Assembly (NCBI RefSeq): GCF_022605725.1
Contig: NC_065558.1
Span: 8,556,001 to 8,620,000 of the forward strand
Origin: Anthonomus grandis grandis
Taxonomy: Eukaryota; Arthropoda; Insecta; Coleoptera; Curculionidae
Direction of reading: 5' to 3'
Length of the DNA: 64,000 nt
Of this stretch, positions 22,711 through 35,782 are shown one piece after another; positions within the stretch are counted from its first letter, which is position 1, and every line of letters begins with the position of its first letter. The notes under the pieces were generated by a model. It was not told the DNA's origin. It searched no databases and was given only the letters and a program-made list of their open reading frames with translations. A program made the translations under genes and the position numbers.

Positions 22711-25350
22711 AAGCATGAATCATGTGATGCGCTGTACATCTACGTTATAAAATTTTAAAATTTATTTAAGAAACACCACTATTTAAGGGACAAAACAAAA
22801 TACACAAAATACACTTTAGATTGTTAAAGTTCTTGCTATTTTTGACGATAAATCCATACATTGTTAATGCTTTGTTAACAATTTTATTCTCTTATCATAA
22901 GTAATTTCAGTTTTTTTTTTCTTATAAAGCTCATTATATTACACTTGCTAATATAAAACGTGTAGACGATATAGCTTTTACAACGTTTACTGATTTCTAA
23001 GTAATTTCTCCTTTTCCTTTAATTAGGGAAGTACATGTAATTTGGCCAGGAAGTTTTCAACTAATTTAGGTCAACTTTAGAAAGTTTCATTCATTATTTA
23101 ATTATAATAGGCACTAAAAGTCAGTTTTTTTAATTAACAAATGTACATGGACTTCAATTGATAAATGAATTAACTTAACTACGTACAATTATGAAAATAT
23201 CGATTTCAACTGCCTAAAATAAAATTAAAAAATTACTTGAAATGGCCCAAAAAAAGTGACGTGAATGTCTTGAAAGCCTGTAAGGATCTACGATTAATAG
23301 ATTTAAATAAAAGTTACTCAAATGCCTCAGTTTTCTCAACTCAGATTCTCAATTATGAAAAAACTGTACTAAATTAGTATTAAAATCAAATTCTTCCTCT
23401 AACTTATCTAAAAGAACACTGTGTTAGGTCTTCTTAAAATCCTTTGTAAAATCCGTGTACAAAAACATCTATTTGGAACTTCTCCATATTATTTACTATA
23501 TGTTACATAAATTTGTAGACGTTATGGTGACGTTACGACAGTTTCTTTTGAAAGTGGGTGTAAATGTACTTAAAATCTTTGCACTACATAACAAAATCGC
23601 TATTGATATTTCAAGCTAATTATAATAGGTATTAAAGAGAGTCGAAAAGTTGTATTGTATCAGCACCGCGGGATTTTAAGTTGATTCCCTTGACTTTTAT
23701 CGTCTTAACTGGCATGGGAAGTGCATTCGACGACCCTCCGATAGTTTGCAACTTTCCAAATCAGTTTGGAAAACTCGCCGAGCAGCAGCAACTCCTCGGA
23801 CAGACGAGAAGTTTCGCTTAGAATTTTAATGGAGTTTCCGGGATAATAGTTATTGTAGCAAATAAATTATTGCTGCATAGCGATCCGGATTATTCTCGAG
23901 GCGAATCCTCCCTCGGTAATGCCATCGAATGTTATTTTAACGAATAATTATGGGTGTCAATTTAAAAAAAAAATGAATTGTTGAAGTAAAATTTGTAATT
24001 AAATAAGTCAATTTTTGTTGATTTCAGGCAGTTATAATTAATTTAGTTACTCCAGACAGTTATAATAAGTAAAATCGCCAGGCATTTATGCCACATTAAT
24101 ATCAGCTGCTTGAAATACAATAAGTTTTTAAAGCATTTAAAGCCAGTTTGTAGTAATTTTTTTATTTAAAAATTAATTCAAAATGCAAACTGGCTTAAAC
24201 TGCCTGGAATAGATTAAAAAAATTATTTAATCAATTATTATTAATCAATAATTATAATTAATTATCAAAAAATTATTTAATCAATCAATTATTTTATCAA
24301 TTAGTTAATATAGATTTCCAGGCAATTTGAGAAATCTTTATATTTTTCCTACTCTCCCATTTTTGCCAAGCAGGCAATTTTTAATTAATTTAGCTCAATT
24401 TTTAATGAGTTTATATTTTTTATTTAATCTTTCCAGGTACCTAAAGTTAGTTTTTGCTTATTATATTTCCAATGCAAATGGACTTTAACTATCAGAATTA
24501 ATAAAAACAAAATCACTTTAACTACCTAAAATGATTAAAAGGTCGCTCTCAACTGCCTGGAATAAATTAAGAAATTCCCTAAAATGGCTCGGGAAAAAAT
24601 GAAAATGCCTTGAAAGCCTCTACAAGTCTATGAATAATGAAAAAAAATAATTAAAATCAAAATTATTAAAACCGACTCGACTGCCTGTAATTAATAGAAA
24701 ATTAACTATATTTGCCTGTAACACATAAAAATAGCCAAGTTACTTGAACTGTTTGTGCATTTTAACTTCAACTGCTTGTAATTTAGTTTCGAAGCAGTTG
24801 AAGTCAATTTTTAATTGTAGTAGGTCCATCTTTATTAGTTATAGGCAGTTGAAGCAACTAGGGAGTAACCAGAAATCTATACAAGAATTATATCAATTGC
24901 TTCAATTAAATACAGTTTATTGTCCAGTTTATTTAAAGGCAATTTTCCTCAATTAAAAAGTCATTCAAAATGCAAACTGACACAATCAATTGCCTGCAAT
25001 AAATTTAACAAAAAAAAAGGAGTGTGAAATGATTTTGGAAATTAACCTTAACGGTCTGGGATTAATTAAAATGCAATTAATAAAAGTGGAACACTCTGAA
25101 TTAAATAGAAAATTAAGTATATTTTGTTATAAGTAAAATGCCTATATTGTGAATTTTTACTTCAACTGTGTGGAATTAATAAAAATGCTTAAAATGGCAT
25201 AGGAAAAAATTAAAATGTCCTGAAAGCCTTAATAGGTCTAGTATTAATTTAATTCGCTTGATATATATATTTTTTTATTAATTTAATTATTTGTTTCAGG
25301 CAATTTAAGGAATTTCTATTTTTTTAGCGGGAGTTTTTCGAATCAACTAT
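22710..25350. repeat. Old degenerate repeats with CTGCCTGGAA / TTCCAGGCAG phrases
   Basis: No gene is visible. Decayed repeat phrases recur in both orientations, for example CTGCCTGGAA at 24201-24210 and CTGCCTGG at 24553-24560, and many weaker forms of GGCAGTTGAAGTC. About 23640-23950 is GC-richer unique sequence. Confidence 0.55.
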
Positions 25351-25351
25351 A

Positions 25352-26063
25352 CAGGGTGTTTCATAATTAGTGGGACAAACTTAGGGGGCCTTAAAATAAG
25401 CAAGTTTTCGCAATAAACCCCTCTCCGAAAATCATTGGATTTTGAGATACATAAATTTGATATGCCTGTAGATATTTTCTGAAAATTAGTAGATAGCTTC
25501 TATGCATCTAGTGCTATTTTCTAATACATAATTTAATTTTTTATTTTACCAGTGGCGTCCATGCGGGCTAGAATTTTCGCATAAGAAAATAAAAACGATT
25601 GTTTATTTTAATTCCCGCTAAATTTTAAATTTTTTTGTTTCATCCGATTGATAATATTTAAGGTAGGTATTTATTATTAGAAAATAAATTGCAATAAAAT
25701 TTTTTGATAGCTTGTCACAATCAAAGCAAGTAATTTTTTTTCTAATAAATACCGTAAATATTATGAAACTAAAAATTTAAATTTTGGCGAGAAATAAATT
25801 TTTTAAAGAGTTCACTGGGCTGTAGCCTGCACGAACACCACTGGTAAAATAAAAAATAAATTATGTATTAAAAAACTGTACAAGATGCATAGAAACTACC
25901 TACCAGTTTTCAAAAAAATATTTACAGAAATGTCAAATTTATCGTGAAAAATAAGACTTTTCCTTAAAATTTTTTCACCCTATATCTCTGGTTTTATTGC
26001 GCGAATTTGTTTATTTAGAGGCCCTCTAAAACCCTTCTTTATCACACTAACTATGTTACCTTG
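25352..26063. mobile_element. Foldback MITE, 712 bp
   Basis: The left end begins CAGGGTGTTTCATAATTAG and the right end, read inward on the minus strand, CAAGGTAACATAGTTAG. Both are flanked by TA. The complementarity extends inward for most of the element; for example ATTTTACCAGTGGCGT on the left corresponds to ACACCACTGGTAAAAT on the right. Much of it would form one long hairpin. No coding capacity. TA flanks suggest mobilisation by a Tc1/mariner enzyme. Confidence 0.82.
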
Positions 26064-26065
26064 TA

Positions 26066-27860
26066 TACGTAATCCAGGTATCTAAACGCAGTTTATATTC
26101 CTCATTTTTTCCAATAAAAAAATACAAATGTATTTCAACTGCTCTTAATAAATAAATTAATTTAACTGCCTAAAATTATTAAAAAGTCCATTTCAACTGT
26201 TGTGAAAATAGGGGAAAATATCTTGAAAGCCTTTGCAGGTTTACGATTAATAAAAAAATATAAAATTTAAATTAAATTAACAAAACCGACTTAAAGGCCT
26301 GGAATTAATGGAAAACTAAATATATTTGTGTGTAACAAATAGTAAATTGCTTGTGAAAGTTGACTTTACTTACTTGAATAGATAAAATAATTAATAAGGA
26401 AATCTCGTTAAAAAAATAATTTTTTCCATTAGAAATTTATATTTTTTCCCAAGTTTTCTATCTATTCCAGCCAATCAAAGAAACTTATTTCTTTTTAAAG
26501 CAGCGTAAGATTTTTTTTAGTAATTCATTTTTTATTGACAATTTCCCATTTTCTTTAAACTGGAATAGTAATTTTACCAGGGATTTTATGATTAATTTAG
26601 GTCAATTTTTATTGGTTTCAAAGAGTCGAAATCAATTATTGAAATATTCCACGCAGTCACTTTCTACTCATGTTTCTGTTTGAAATTAATTAAGATTTAA
26701 CTTTAACTTCCAGGAATAAATTAAAAAAATACCTAAAACGGCTCACGGAAAAGTGATAATATATTTACTGATTTACTGTTAATTAAAATTAAATTATGCC
26801 TGGAATTAATAGAAAATTAACTATATATTTGCTTGTAATAAATAGTAAAATTGCCTAAACTAATTGAATTTTTTGTGAAATATCACTTGTAATACCTGGA
26901 ATAATTTTTATAATTTTTTCCAAAGCAGTTTACTAGAATTGCTATTTTTTTTTAATGAGGCAAACATAATTCGTTACTGATATCTATGGTAATTAAAAAG
27001 TTTCCTATTTCTCTTCAGTCATAAAATTTCTTATTGTTTTTCAGTTAGGTAAGAATTGGTTTTTACTTTTCCCTTGACAATCGATGCAACTTTATTATTT
27101 TTTCTAGGTAATTAGTAAAAAATTATGATTCTTTTAAAGGAAGTATAGAAATTTCCATTCTCAAGAGTCATTTGAAGCAATTTAATAAATTTTATTTAAA
27201 GTGTAAAAATTCGTAACAATATTTTTTAAATTTACGGCCTAAAAAATTCCTGATTGGTGCCAGAAAGTTGAAGAAACTTTCGTTTTCCTGCCAGTTTTTT
27301 ATTTTTAATCGTCTAGGCAATCTTTTTTTTTTAGTGAACATCTGAAATCTGCTATTTTTTGATAGGAAAATACCATTCCAGTTATTTATTTTCCAAGCAA
27401 TTGAAATAATTTTTAATTTCTTTCAGGCATTTAAAGCTATTTTTTGAGCTTAATTATGAAATTTCCTTTCCAGAAAAAGTTCAGTTTTCAGATTTTTAAA
27501 TATTCGTATTGAATTAACGATCTGGTTTCATAATACAAACTCATGAAAATAAATTGCCAGGCAGTTAAGGAGATTTTACTCATTATTTTGAAATGATGCT
27601 TTTTATTTTAATTTTTTTTTATGAATACTTTGCAAATAGTGTTAATTTTTTTAAGTGATGATTTTGAATCAAACTGTAACTGTATCCTAATATACATTTT
27701 TAGATTATCTGCACTTATTTGCTACTTCTGTATGAAAGTTTATTTTCTTTAGGCGTTTTGTTGATTATATTTTGTTTGAATATTTAACAATTTACTGTAC
27801 AACCAAAGAAAATAAGCAATTCAATGAATTTATTAATTTTTCAGAGCAATTAAAGTCATT
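26066..27860. repeat. Degenerate repeats, no gene
   Basis: This continues the CAGGCA-containing decayed repeats, for example GCCAGGCAGTTAAGG near 27558. No coding or RNA gene is supported. Confidence 0.45.
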
Positions 27861-27869
27861 TTAAATATT

Positions 27870-28210
27870 TTTGGTAACTTTGTTCTATCAAAGTCAATTC
27901 ATACTCCTCGAAAAAAAAAATACAGATCGTGTTACGATAAATCCCAGATCCCTTCTGGAAGGTGGTGCGATACGTCTTCATTACTACGACACAAATTTGA
28001 CAGGGACGCCGCATCCTGGGGCTCGTTTCTCCTGCGACCTGAGTGAAATGCAACGGCATCAGGAAACCGTAACGAATCGAAGGGTGGCAGGCCGAACGAA
28101 ATACAGGAAAGTTCGACGCGACTTCGTATTTATTTATTTATTTACGAGGGGAAACTTCGAGGTTACGAGCAATTTCGGTTTTACGGTGACAGGCGGAAAA
28201 TAGAAATTGA
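27870..28210. other. GC-richer island, open on both strands, unidentified
   Basis: About 27930-28200 is markedly GC-richer than its surroundings, and a frame stays open on the plus strand (up to 110 codons). The translation matches no family I know, and it lacks a convincing start or splice context. It could be a conserved non-coding element or a lost exon. Confidence 0.3.
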
Positions 28211-31200
28211 AAGGGCACACGGCGGTTAGTTTAGGGCATAAAGGACTTAAACTACATGACACCCGAACGTTGTTAAATTATACGTTTCCTCATATATGAT
28301 TATTTATAATTGAATTAGAGCCGTTGTTTAATACTCGCTTTGAATAATTTTAATATTATTATTATTAAACGAAAAACCAGACAGGCGCACAGTGGAATGG
28401 CTTAATATAAAATTAGACACATACAAAATTAAATTATGTTTATTTTTTTTCATTTAACTTGCATTATGATTTGTAGCAATCACCTATTACGAATTTCGAT
28501 ATTGTTTAAGTGTTCTCTTAATAAATTTTAAAATTAAATTTATATTAAAGTATTAAATCTGGCTGATTGATTACTAAGTTTTTAACATTTACAAACCGCT
28601 TTGTTTATCAGAAATATAATAGTAACCACAATAAACTATGTAAAAATTCTAAAAAAATACACAGGTCAAAGTCGAGGAACCTAGAAAATTTAAGATTTGC
28701 TCTACCATTAATATCAATACAATTGCTCTAGTATAGTAATTACGAAAATGTTACATTTATTTGCTACAAACCGCTACCAAGGAATAAACAAAATCTCAGT
28801 ATATATGCCTAAAGCGTTATTTTTTAACAGTTGATTAGCACGTTGTTAACTAGAGTTTTAATGCTTTCAAAATTTAAGGTTATTTATAATATTACTGTGT
28901 GTAGTCAGATTAAGTGTTTTTCGTTGATAAGCCATTGTTAATCATTATTTTTATATAATACTGAGTGCTATTTTTATTTAGGATTCTTAATATGGATAAT
29001 AAGGTATTCTCGGATAAAAACTCATTCGCAAGAAAGAGAAGTTTTTAAAATCGTTATTTTTGTGGCTGATCCATTTTAATTGGGTTTTTCGCCATAAGAA
29101 AATCTATTTAAGACTCTTAATAAGTAATCGATTTCTTTACCTTCAATATAGTTTCCTATCCTTATTTTTCCTTTATTTATTTATTTATGATTAAAGTAAT
29201 ATTTAAAATATTCACATTAAACGAATACATTTGATGAATACAAAAATACCCTGTATATACAGGTCACTGCAATGTATTTACTGTATGCCATTTTTTGTTT
29301 TTTCTTAAGCCAACGTTTAACGATTTTTATTTACTTTCATTAAGAATTTCCTACTAAATTGGGAATAAAAATTAAATGGTTTTAAAGAATTGACTATTTT
29401 TCAATAATTAAATTTATATTACTATAGGGATTTTATAATTAGAAAAGGATGGGCATCATATAATGTACAAGCAGTTGTTGACCATAGATGGAGGCAAGAT
29501 AAAATTAGTAGCAGATACAAAGAATAGCTCAGTCTTGCTTTTTTATTCAAAATAAGGAATATTATGATTAAAAGATTAGAAATGTTTTTTCCCAGCTCAT
29601 AATGCCACTATTTTAAACGGCTCAAACTTATACAAATACCATAAAAATTTGCCTCAGGTAAACCTTAAAATAATTAAAAGATAACTTTTGTAACCTAAAA
29701 TATTAATAAATTTCAATTGCCTTGAAGAAATTAAATTGTTTTGCCCAATTTATATTCTAAAATTTCTAAAAATTTAAAAATTAATTCCAGGCAGTTGAAG
29801 TCAAATTTCCTAAAGAACTCAGGTAATTTAGGCATTTTCCGATTTGTTACAAGCAAATATAGCTTATTTTCTATTAATTCCAGGCATAATTTATTTTTTA
29901 TTAATTTTTTTTATTGTTCGTGGGTCCGGAGAGGCTTTCAAAATCATCAATCATTTCCAGGCAGTTAAAATCCACCTGTTAATAATTTTAAGTAGTTAAA
30001 GTTAGTTTTTTTATTAATTTCAGCCAGAAGAATTGAGTGCCTAAAATAGTTAAATAATTAACAAGTTGTGCTAATTTAAAACGACCCAAATATTGGAAAT
30101 TGTCGAAAAAGATACAAACAGCCGTTTTTTTAAATTTTTTTTTAAACTTTTCTAATCATCGAGTTTGGGTTATCAAAACAAGATTAAATTAGTTTTTTTT
30201 CAGACACAGTCAATCAACGGTCTGCTATCGTGTGTCATTATTTCTATGTGTGGTTATTCATAACAAAACTCTTTTGGCTTTATTAGTCAAAAGACTGTTT
30301 TGTTTAATATTACGTAAAAATTAAGCAAAACTTCTTATTTGCCTGACAAGTGTTTGCTATGAAACATAGATTAATAATTCAATATATGAAAAAAATATTT
30401 TAAGTTTATCACACTTGGAAATTTCTACTAATTCTTGTTTTTTTCCATGCCTAAAAGGCTCTGCAATTCCTGGAAAACTTGAAACAATAATTTAATTAAA
30501 TTCAATTGCCTGGAAGAAATTGAACTGTTTTGCCCAATTTAGTGAAAATGGTGAATATGAAACCATATCGCAAATGAATTATTGTAAATTTGACGATTAA
30601 ACCCTAGAAAATCACGATAGCTTTAAATGCCTGGAAAAAATTGAAAATTACTTCAACTGCCTGGAAAACGAGTTTAACTGCTTATAAAAATGACTAGACT
30701 AAAATTTTCTTTCAAAGAAAATATTTTTTTTTTAAGTTTTTAGCCTGAAAATTTAATAAAATTAGATACAAACAAAGTCTATATATTCCAAATATATAGA
30801 CTCTGATAGGGATTTTCACAAGCAATTTAAAAAAAAATTGAATTTATCATACTGTTAAATTTATCAATATTGAAAAATATGAAGGGTTTCTTCACTTTCC
30901 TGAAACAGTTTAAAAAATTTCCACATTAAGAAATAATATAAACCATACTACTAAATTGCTCGAAATAAATAGCAAATATCCAATGACAAATCACGAAATT
31001 ATAATTCGTAAAAAAAAAATTAAGTCAAATCATAATATATATTTTATTTAAGGGAATTGTCTCACTAATGACCTAAGAAATATTAAAAATAAATTGTTTA
31101 ATGAAAAAATAAGAAATTGTACCTTAGGAACTGATTTATTTTTAACTGGATACTAATTTACAAATTCTATATGTAAAAAAAGTTCAATTCCCTGGAATAA

Positions 31201-31440
31201 TTTAATTTTTTTCCCAATTTAGTGGAAATGGGAAAAATTCTATAATTTTTTAAGAAAAATAAAAAACTTTTAAGTTATCTAAAAATCGGTTTGAGGGTTT
31301 AATGAAAATTAATTCTAGGTGTTTGAAGTAAAATTTCACAAGGAATTCACGTAATTTAGGCACTTTACGATTTGTTACAAGCCAAAGTAGTAAATATTAT
31401 TTTAATTCCAGGCATAATTTAATTTTAATTTAGTTGTTAA
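28211..31440. repeat. Degenerate repeats, no gene
   Basis: The motif TTCCAGGCAG occurs at 29785-29794 and CTGCCTGGAA at 30657-30666, with further variants near 29884, 29957 and 30501. The rest is AT-rich without recognisable features. An abutting pair of MITE-like ends (CCCTGTATATACAGG) lies near 29253. Confidence 0.45.
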
Positions 31441-31464
31441 AGGGTTTTTATAATTTTATTTAAG

Positions 31465-32025
31465 AAATGCACAGGGATCCGTGAAGATGAATTTCTTTGA
31501 CAAAACATTTTTTTAGGTGCAAAACTAACTGAGCTACGGGAGTTTTGATTCATAGCAATTTTTCCTATGAAAATCTTACTTCTATCTATGATAACTCATA
31601 ACCTATTTTAGGCGTTTTATGGAGGTTTCTATTTAAAGTTGAGACACTTCTAAGGAACATTTTTATATATGAAAGATTCTTGTAGCTCAAGAACTTTCTG
31701 AGTTACACTCAGATTTGCAAAAAGTGCACCTAGTATGTAGATGCAAATTGAATTTTAGGAGTGAGATCTACTATGGTATATTTAGCGACATATTTGAATA
31801 TAACTCAAAAAGTTCTTAAGGCGTTTTTACAATTTTTTATTAAACTGTAGAGGGATCCCTGAAGATGAATTTCCTGCATCCTTTATAGCACTTTTTCCCA
31901 TAAAATCTCACTTTTATCTATAGTAACTCAAACACCTATTATAGGCATTTTACGGAGGTTTTTACTCAAAATTGAGCCAATTGCCAAGGAACATTTTCAT
32001 ACATTAAGAATCCTTGTAGATGTTT
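31465..32025 (+). repeat. Two-copy tandem repeat, ~378-bp offset
   Basis: The segments 31471-31690 and about 31849-32017 are similar in the same orientation (AGGGATCC, then TGAAGATGAATTTC, later GGAACATTTT). The intervening sequence is less alike. No coding sequence. Confidence 0.65.
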
Positions 32026-32576
32026 TTATGTTTTTCTAGAGAATTAATAAAACTAGAAATTAAATTCAACTGCTTCAAAAACAAATTAATTTAAAAAACT
32101 AATTTAATTAGGAAAGGGAGAAATCTAAAAAAATCGGGAAATATTTTCAAGATTTTGTGACTAATTGATACTAATGATAAAAGACTGTTGTCTTTAAATT
32201 ACACCGAAATTTTTCCCAAATTTGAAGGAATCAAGAAACTCCCATTTTTTCCCTAATATGCCCTTAAGTATAAAAAATAACTTCAAAAATGCCCGGAATA
32301 ATCAAAACTGCCTAAAAATATGCCATTTAGTTAAGCCTTCCTCTCTTCCAATATGCAAACAAATCATTAATGTACACAATGTACCATAATGTATCATAAT
32401 GTACAAACACAATAAATGTAAACAAAACACAAAGGAGACCAACGTTCTCCCCTTTTTAAATACTGTTCGTCCTGTTTAGTGTTATGTATAGTCTTAAGTG
32501 TGTCTAAATGTTACGTGTAATTTTAATAATATCGAATGTGTTCCCACTATGGTAAACTTCTGGGCTTAACTGACAA

Positions 32577-32618
32577 TTAGCACTGATGATGGTTCATACG
32601 CCGAAAGCGCTCTGCTAA
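32577..32618 (+). ncRNA. Candidate hammerhead-ribozyme-like motif
   Basis: The order of parts matches a type I hammerhead. Stem I is TTAGCA (32577-32582) with TGCTAA (32613-32618). CTGATGA follows at 32583-32589, then a short stem II GGT/GCC with one bulged T, GAAA at 32603-32606, a minimal stem III over GCGC and TC at 32611-32612 as the UH cleavage site. The bulge and the 1-2 bp stem III weaken it. Minimal hammerheads occur in Penelope-like elements and some other retroelements. That this one cleaves is inference. Confidence 0.45.
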
Positions 32619-32699
32619 GCTTTTAAAATAAAAATTGCTCTGAATACATCTGGTTTGATTGATTTGTAAATCATTAATTGACTAATCATTCTGTTAACA

Positions 32700-34043
32700 A
32701 CATCTCTGGTTTCATATCAAATTCTAGGCACATCTTTTTCTTCGCAGTTAGTGCTATGAAACCAGATCGTTAATTAGATAGTAACCCTCTTATAAGTCAA
32801 GTAATTAGGGGTGGTGTTACGAAACGAAACCGGTTTGTTAACTGATAAATATAATCCCCTAACTGTTCCTTTTCCACCCGATTTCCGGGTATTCAATCTT
32901 GCATCGAATAATTACTTGCCATAAAATATTATCGATCCGAATATATATCAGAGGGAATATAAATTAAGCAGCAATCCTTTGTAACTCTGTCCATATTATG
33001 TCGACAATAGTACGGGATACGGGCGCTTTTGCCATATCACATTTTAATGAGGGCTGTTAGCAATAAAGCTTACCATCAGCTTATTTTAGTTCCCGATACA
33101 TATATCCCTGATCGTTAAATTTGACTAATAATCTTACTATACTACGTCTTTAAATTTTTTTTATTATGATTAATTTGACAAATAGCCATTATTAGGTTTA
33201 TTAGTCGAATAACGGTCCGGATTGTTATAGACGATATTTAATCCTAATTGTGTCCTATCTAGGTATATATAGGAATCCTGGAATTATTCCAGATCGTCCA
33301 AACACTCATGACCCGGCCTATAAACATGCTCGGACTGAATAATTGTGCGCTACATAAATCAAGATTTTACCCTAAATGGGAGATACGGTGTACGGCCTAA
33401 TAAAACGGTGTTGTGGGTATTGGGGCAGTGGCGTACAAGGGAATTTTCTGTACTAAAATGATGCATAACTTTATTGGATCTGACTTACCGATACTTTTTT
33501 TAATAACGGGCCGATTTGGTTGGAAAAAAAATAGGGACCTCTGAAAATATTATGGAAAATCTCTATCTATACACAGCTCTACTATATAGTTCTGAAAAGA
33601 CTAATAATTGATCTAAAAATGTGTGTCTTAAATTTTTGATATTTTTAATATTTCTGCTTATAAAAAAACTAGGGGTGTGTAAAAATTAGCCAATTTTTTT
33701 TTGAAAACTGCTCATAGAAAAATACATTAGGTAGTGGCAGTTCTGGAAGGGTATATTTTTAATCGAAAGACTAATTTCTTAGGAGTAATTTTTCTCAATT
33801 TCCTCCAAAATTCGTGTAAACCAAAAAAATTCATAATCTATAATGGTGAATGTTAAGGTTATAGCAGATGCTGTTCTGAACAAAAGAATCTATTTTTTAA
33901 TTTTCTTGGATTTTCTTCTAATAATATCATCTCTGAAAATCAGCAATAATTAATGAATTGATGCACAACTTTAATGGATCTGGCTCTCAAATTATTAAAA
34001 TACCCAAATGTGCCATATATAATAATCTTAATTTTTGTTACAG
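32700..34043. other. No gene recognised; unique sequence
   Basis: About 32800-33430 is non-repetitive and GC-richer than its surroundings, perhaps conserved non-coding DNA. No coding sequence is supported. Confidence 0.4.
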
Positions 34044-34098
34044 GTGAGTCGTCTAATACATCCAACTAAGACCACGATTGCTTATATGAGCAAAGACC
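34044..34098 (+). CDS. Possible 55-nt internal exon of an unidentified gene
   Basis: A splice-acceptor-like stretch (AATTTTTGTTACAG ending at 34043) is followed by 55 bases and then a near-consensus donor, GTAAGTATGG, at 34099. Only one of the three frames is open across it; it gives VSRLIHPTKTTIAYMSKD plus one base. I do not recognise the peptide. No second plus-strand exon is visible nearby, so if real it belongs to a gene with long introns, or it is an orphan or alternative exon. It could also be chance, because a 55-nt open frame is not rare. Confidence 0.3.
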
Positions 34099-34109
34099 GT
34101 AAGTATGGA

Positions 34110-34885
34110 AAAATTTATTTCAGATTACAAAAAATATAAACGAAACTGACTTAACCAATTGTTTACAAAGCGGTCGGGCCTATGAATTTTTAAATAAAAT
34201 TAAATCAAATTCTCTTTTAAAATAATTAATTCGTGTCCCATTAAATTATGCATTGTTTTTAAATATTTGAAAAAGGGTCACAAAATAATTTTAATAATTT
34301 CTTTTTACACATAAAAAAGTGCCCAAATAAATCCGTTCTTGTAAAATGTGCTAAGTATCCTTGATCCAAATTTTTTTTTTTGGATAAAGTCTAACAAATC
34401 ACAATATTCATTCATTGTCCATGACCTCAAATTGTAACAATACATTTTAAGTGGAATTTTTGGTTACTTATTTACGTAAATTTTATATTCGGGGTATACA
34501 CTCAAGCTGAACAACCCATAAAAAAACCCTCTCCCGCCCCCCAGATCGTTAACTTTACATTGTTGAGCTGGCGACAGGCTAACTGGACATTGTAACAACT
34601 CTCCTATCCGGGCCAATAGCCAGTGGCGTACGAAAACGTACTTTTTTTAATTTAAGACAGAAAATATTTGAAAGTTTTTACTTTTTTTAGCAGATTATTG
34701 AATTTACTGATATTTTTGTCGCTCTTCCTCGATTTTTTTCAAAAAATTGATTTTTCTATTCTTGCTTGTAATAGAAATGGAATATGGTTTTTCTTTAAGC
34801 AATTTATGAATTTTTTTATTTGTGAGGAATAATTTTTTTTAATGTTATTAGCAGTTCAAGAAATTCCCTAGTACCTCCAAGCACT
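34110..34885. other. No gene recognised
   Basis: AT-rich sequence with a short GC-richer patch at about 34520-34630. Nothing identifiable. Confidence 0.4.
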
Positions 34886-34889
34886 TTAT

Positions 34890-35600
34890 TAAATGTTCAA
34901 TTTCTCTTACTCTTGAATTCATGAAAAAATCAACCTTTTGCTTGAAAAAAACTTTTTTTTTCAAAAATTCCTACTTTAATTAAAAAACGCTAAAATAGGT
35001 GTCTAATGAAATTAATTAGAGAATCTGTGTGCAAATTTTCAAACTTGTAGATTTTTTGATTTTTGAGTTATGAGCTTTTACTGCTGATTTTATGGAAAAA
35101 AATCAACCTTTTTCCAAAAAATCCAATTTTTCTTAAAAATGCCTTAAGTAATTAAAAAACGCTGAAATATGTGTCTATTGAAATTAATTAAAGAATCTGT
35201 GAACCAAATTTTCAAATTAGCACCTTTTTTGATTTTTGAGTTATGAGCTTTTACTGGTAATTTTATGAAAAAAATCAACCTTTTTCCAAAAAAATCTATA
35301 TTTTCACACAAATTTCTTAATTAATTAAAAAACTATGAAGTAGGTGTCTAATGAAATTAATTATAGAATCTGTGTACAAATTTTCAAACTTGTACCTTTT
35401 TTGATTTTTGAGTTATGAGTTTTACTACTGATTTTATTTAAAAAAATCACACTTTTTCCAAAAAAATAATTTTTTCTCTAGAATTCCTAAATTAATTAAA
35501 AAACGCAAACATTTTTTTTTGTTAATCCAGAAAATTAAAAAAAATTCTCCATGTTTTCCAAAATGTTTTATTTTCCAATTTTTTCTAAATTAATGAAACT
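34890..35600 (-). repeat. Diverged ~170-bp satellite, block E, inverted orientation
   Basis: About four monomers spaced 175-180 bp. Read on the minus strand they run AACTCAAAAATC, then AAATTTGTACACAG-like phrases and TAGACACCTATTT, the same order as blocks A-D. The landmark TCCAGG is lost and the internal phrases differ, so this is a separate, older subfamily or locus. Confidence 0.75.
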
Positions 35601-35782
35601 CTTTTTTTTCAAAACATAATTATTTAAGAAACCTTATCGGTCTATCAGCTTTTCACTATAAAAAATTCATTGGGCTACCCTTATCGCATCTTATCTAAAT
35701 AACAGTTAAAAGGAAAACAAAAAAAGATTTACTAATAAATGAAATAAATCAAAAAGTGTTTTAATCAATTTATCTTTAATTA

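Noticed and set aside
27871..28203. 110-codon open frame in a GC-richer island as a gene
   Set aside because: No recognised motif, no convincing start or splice signals, and the opposite strand is also open; kept only as an unidentified island.
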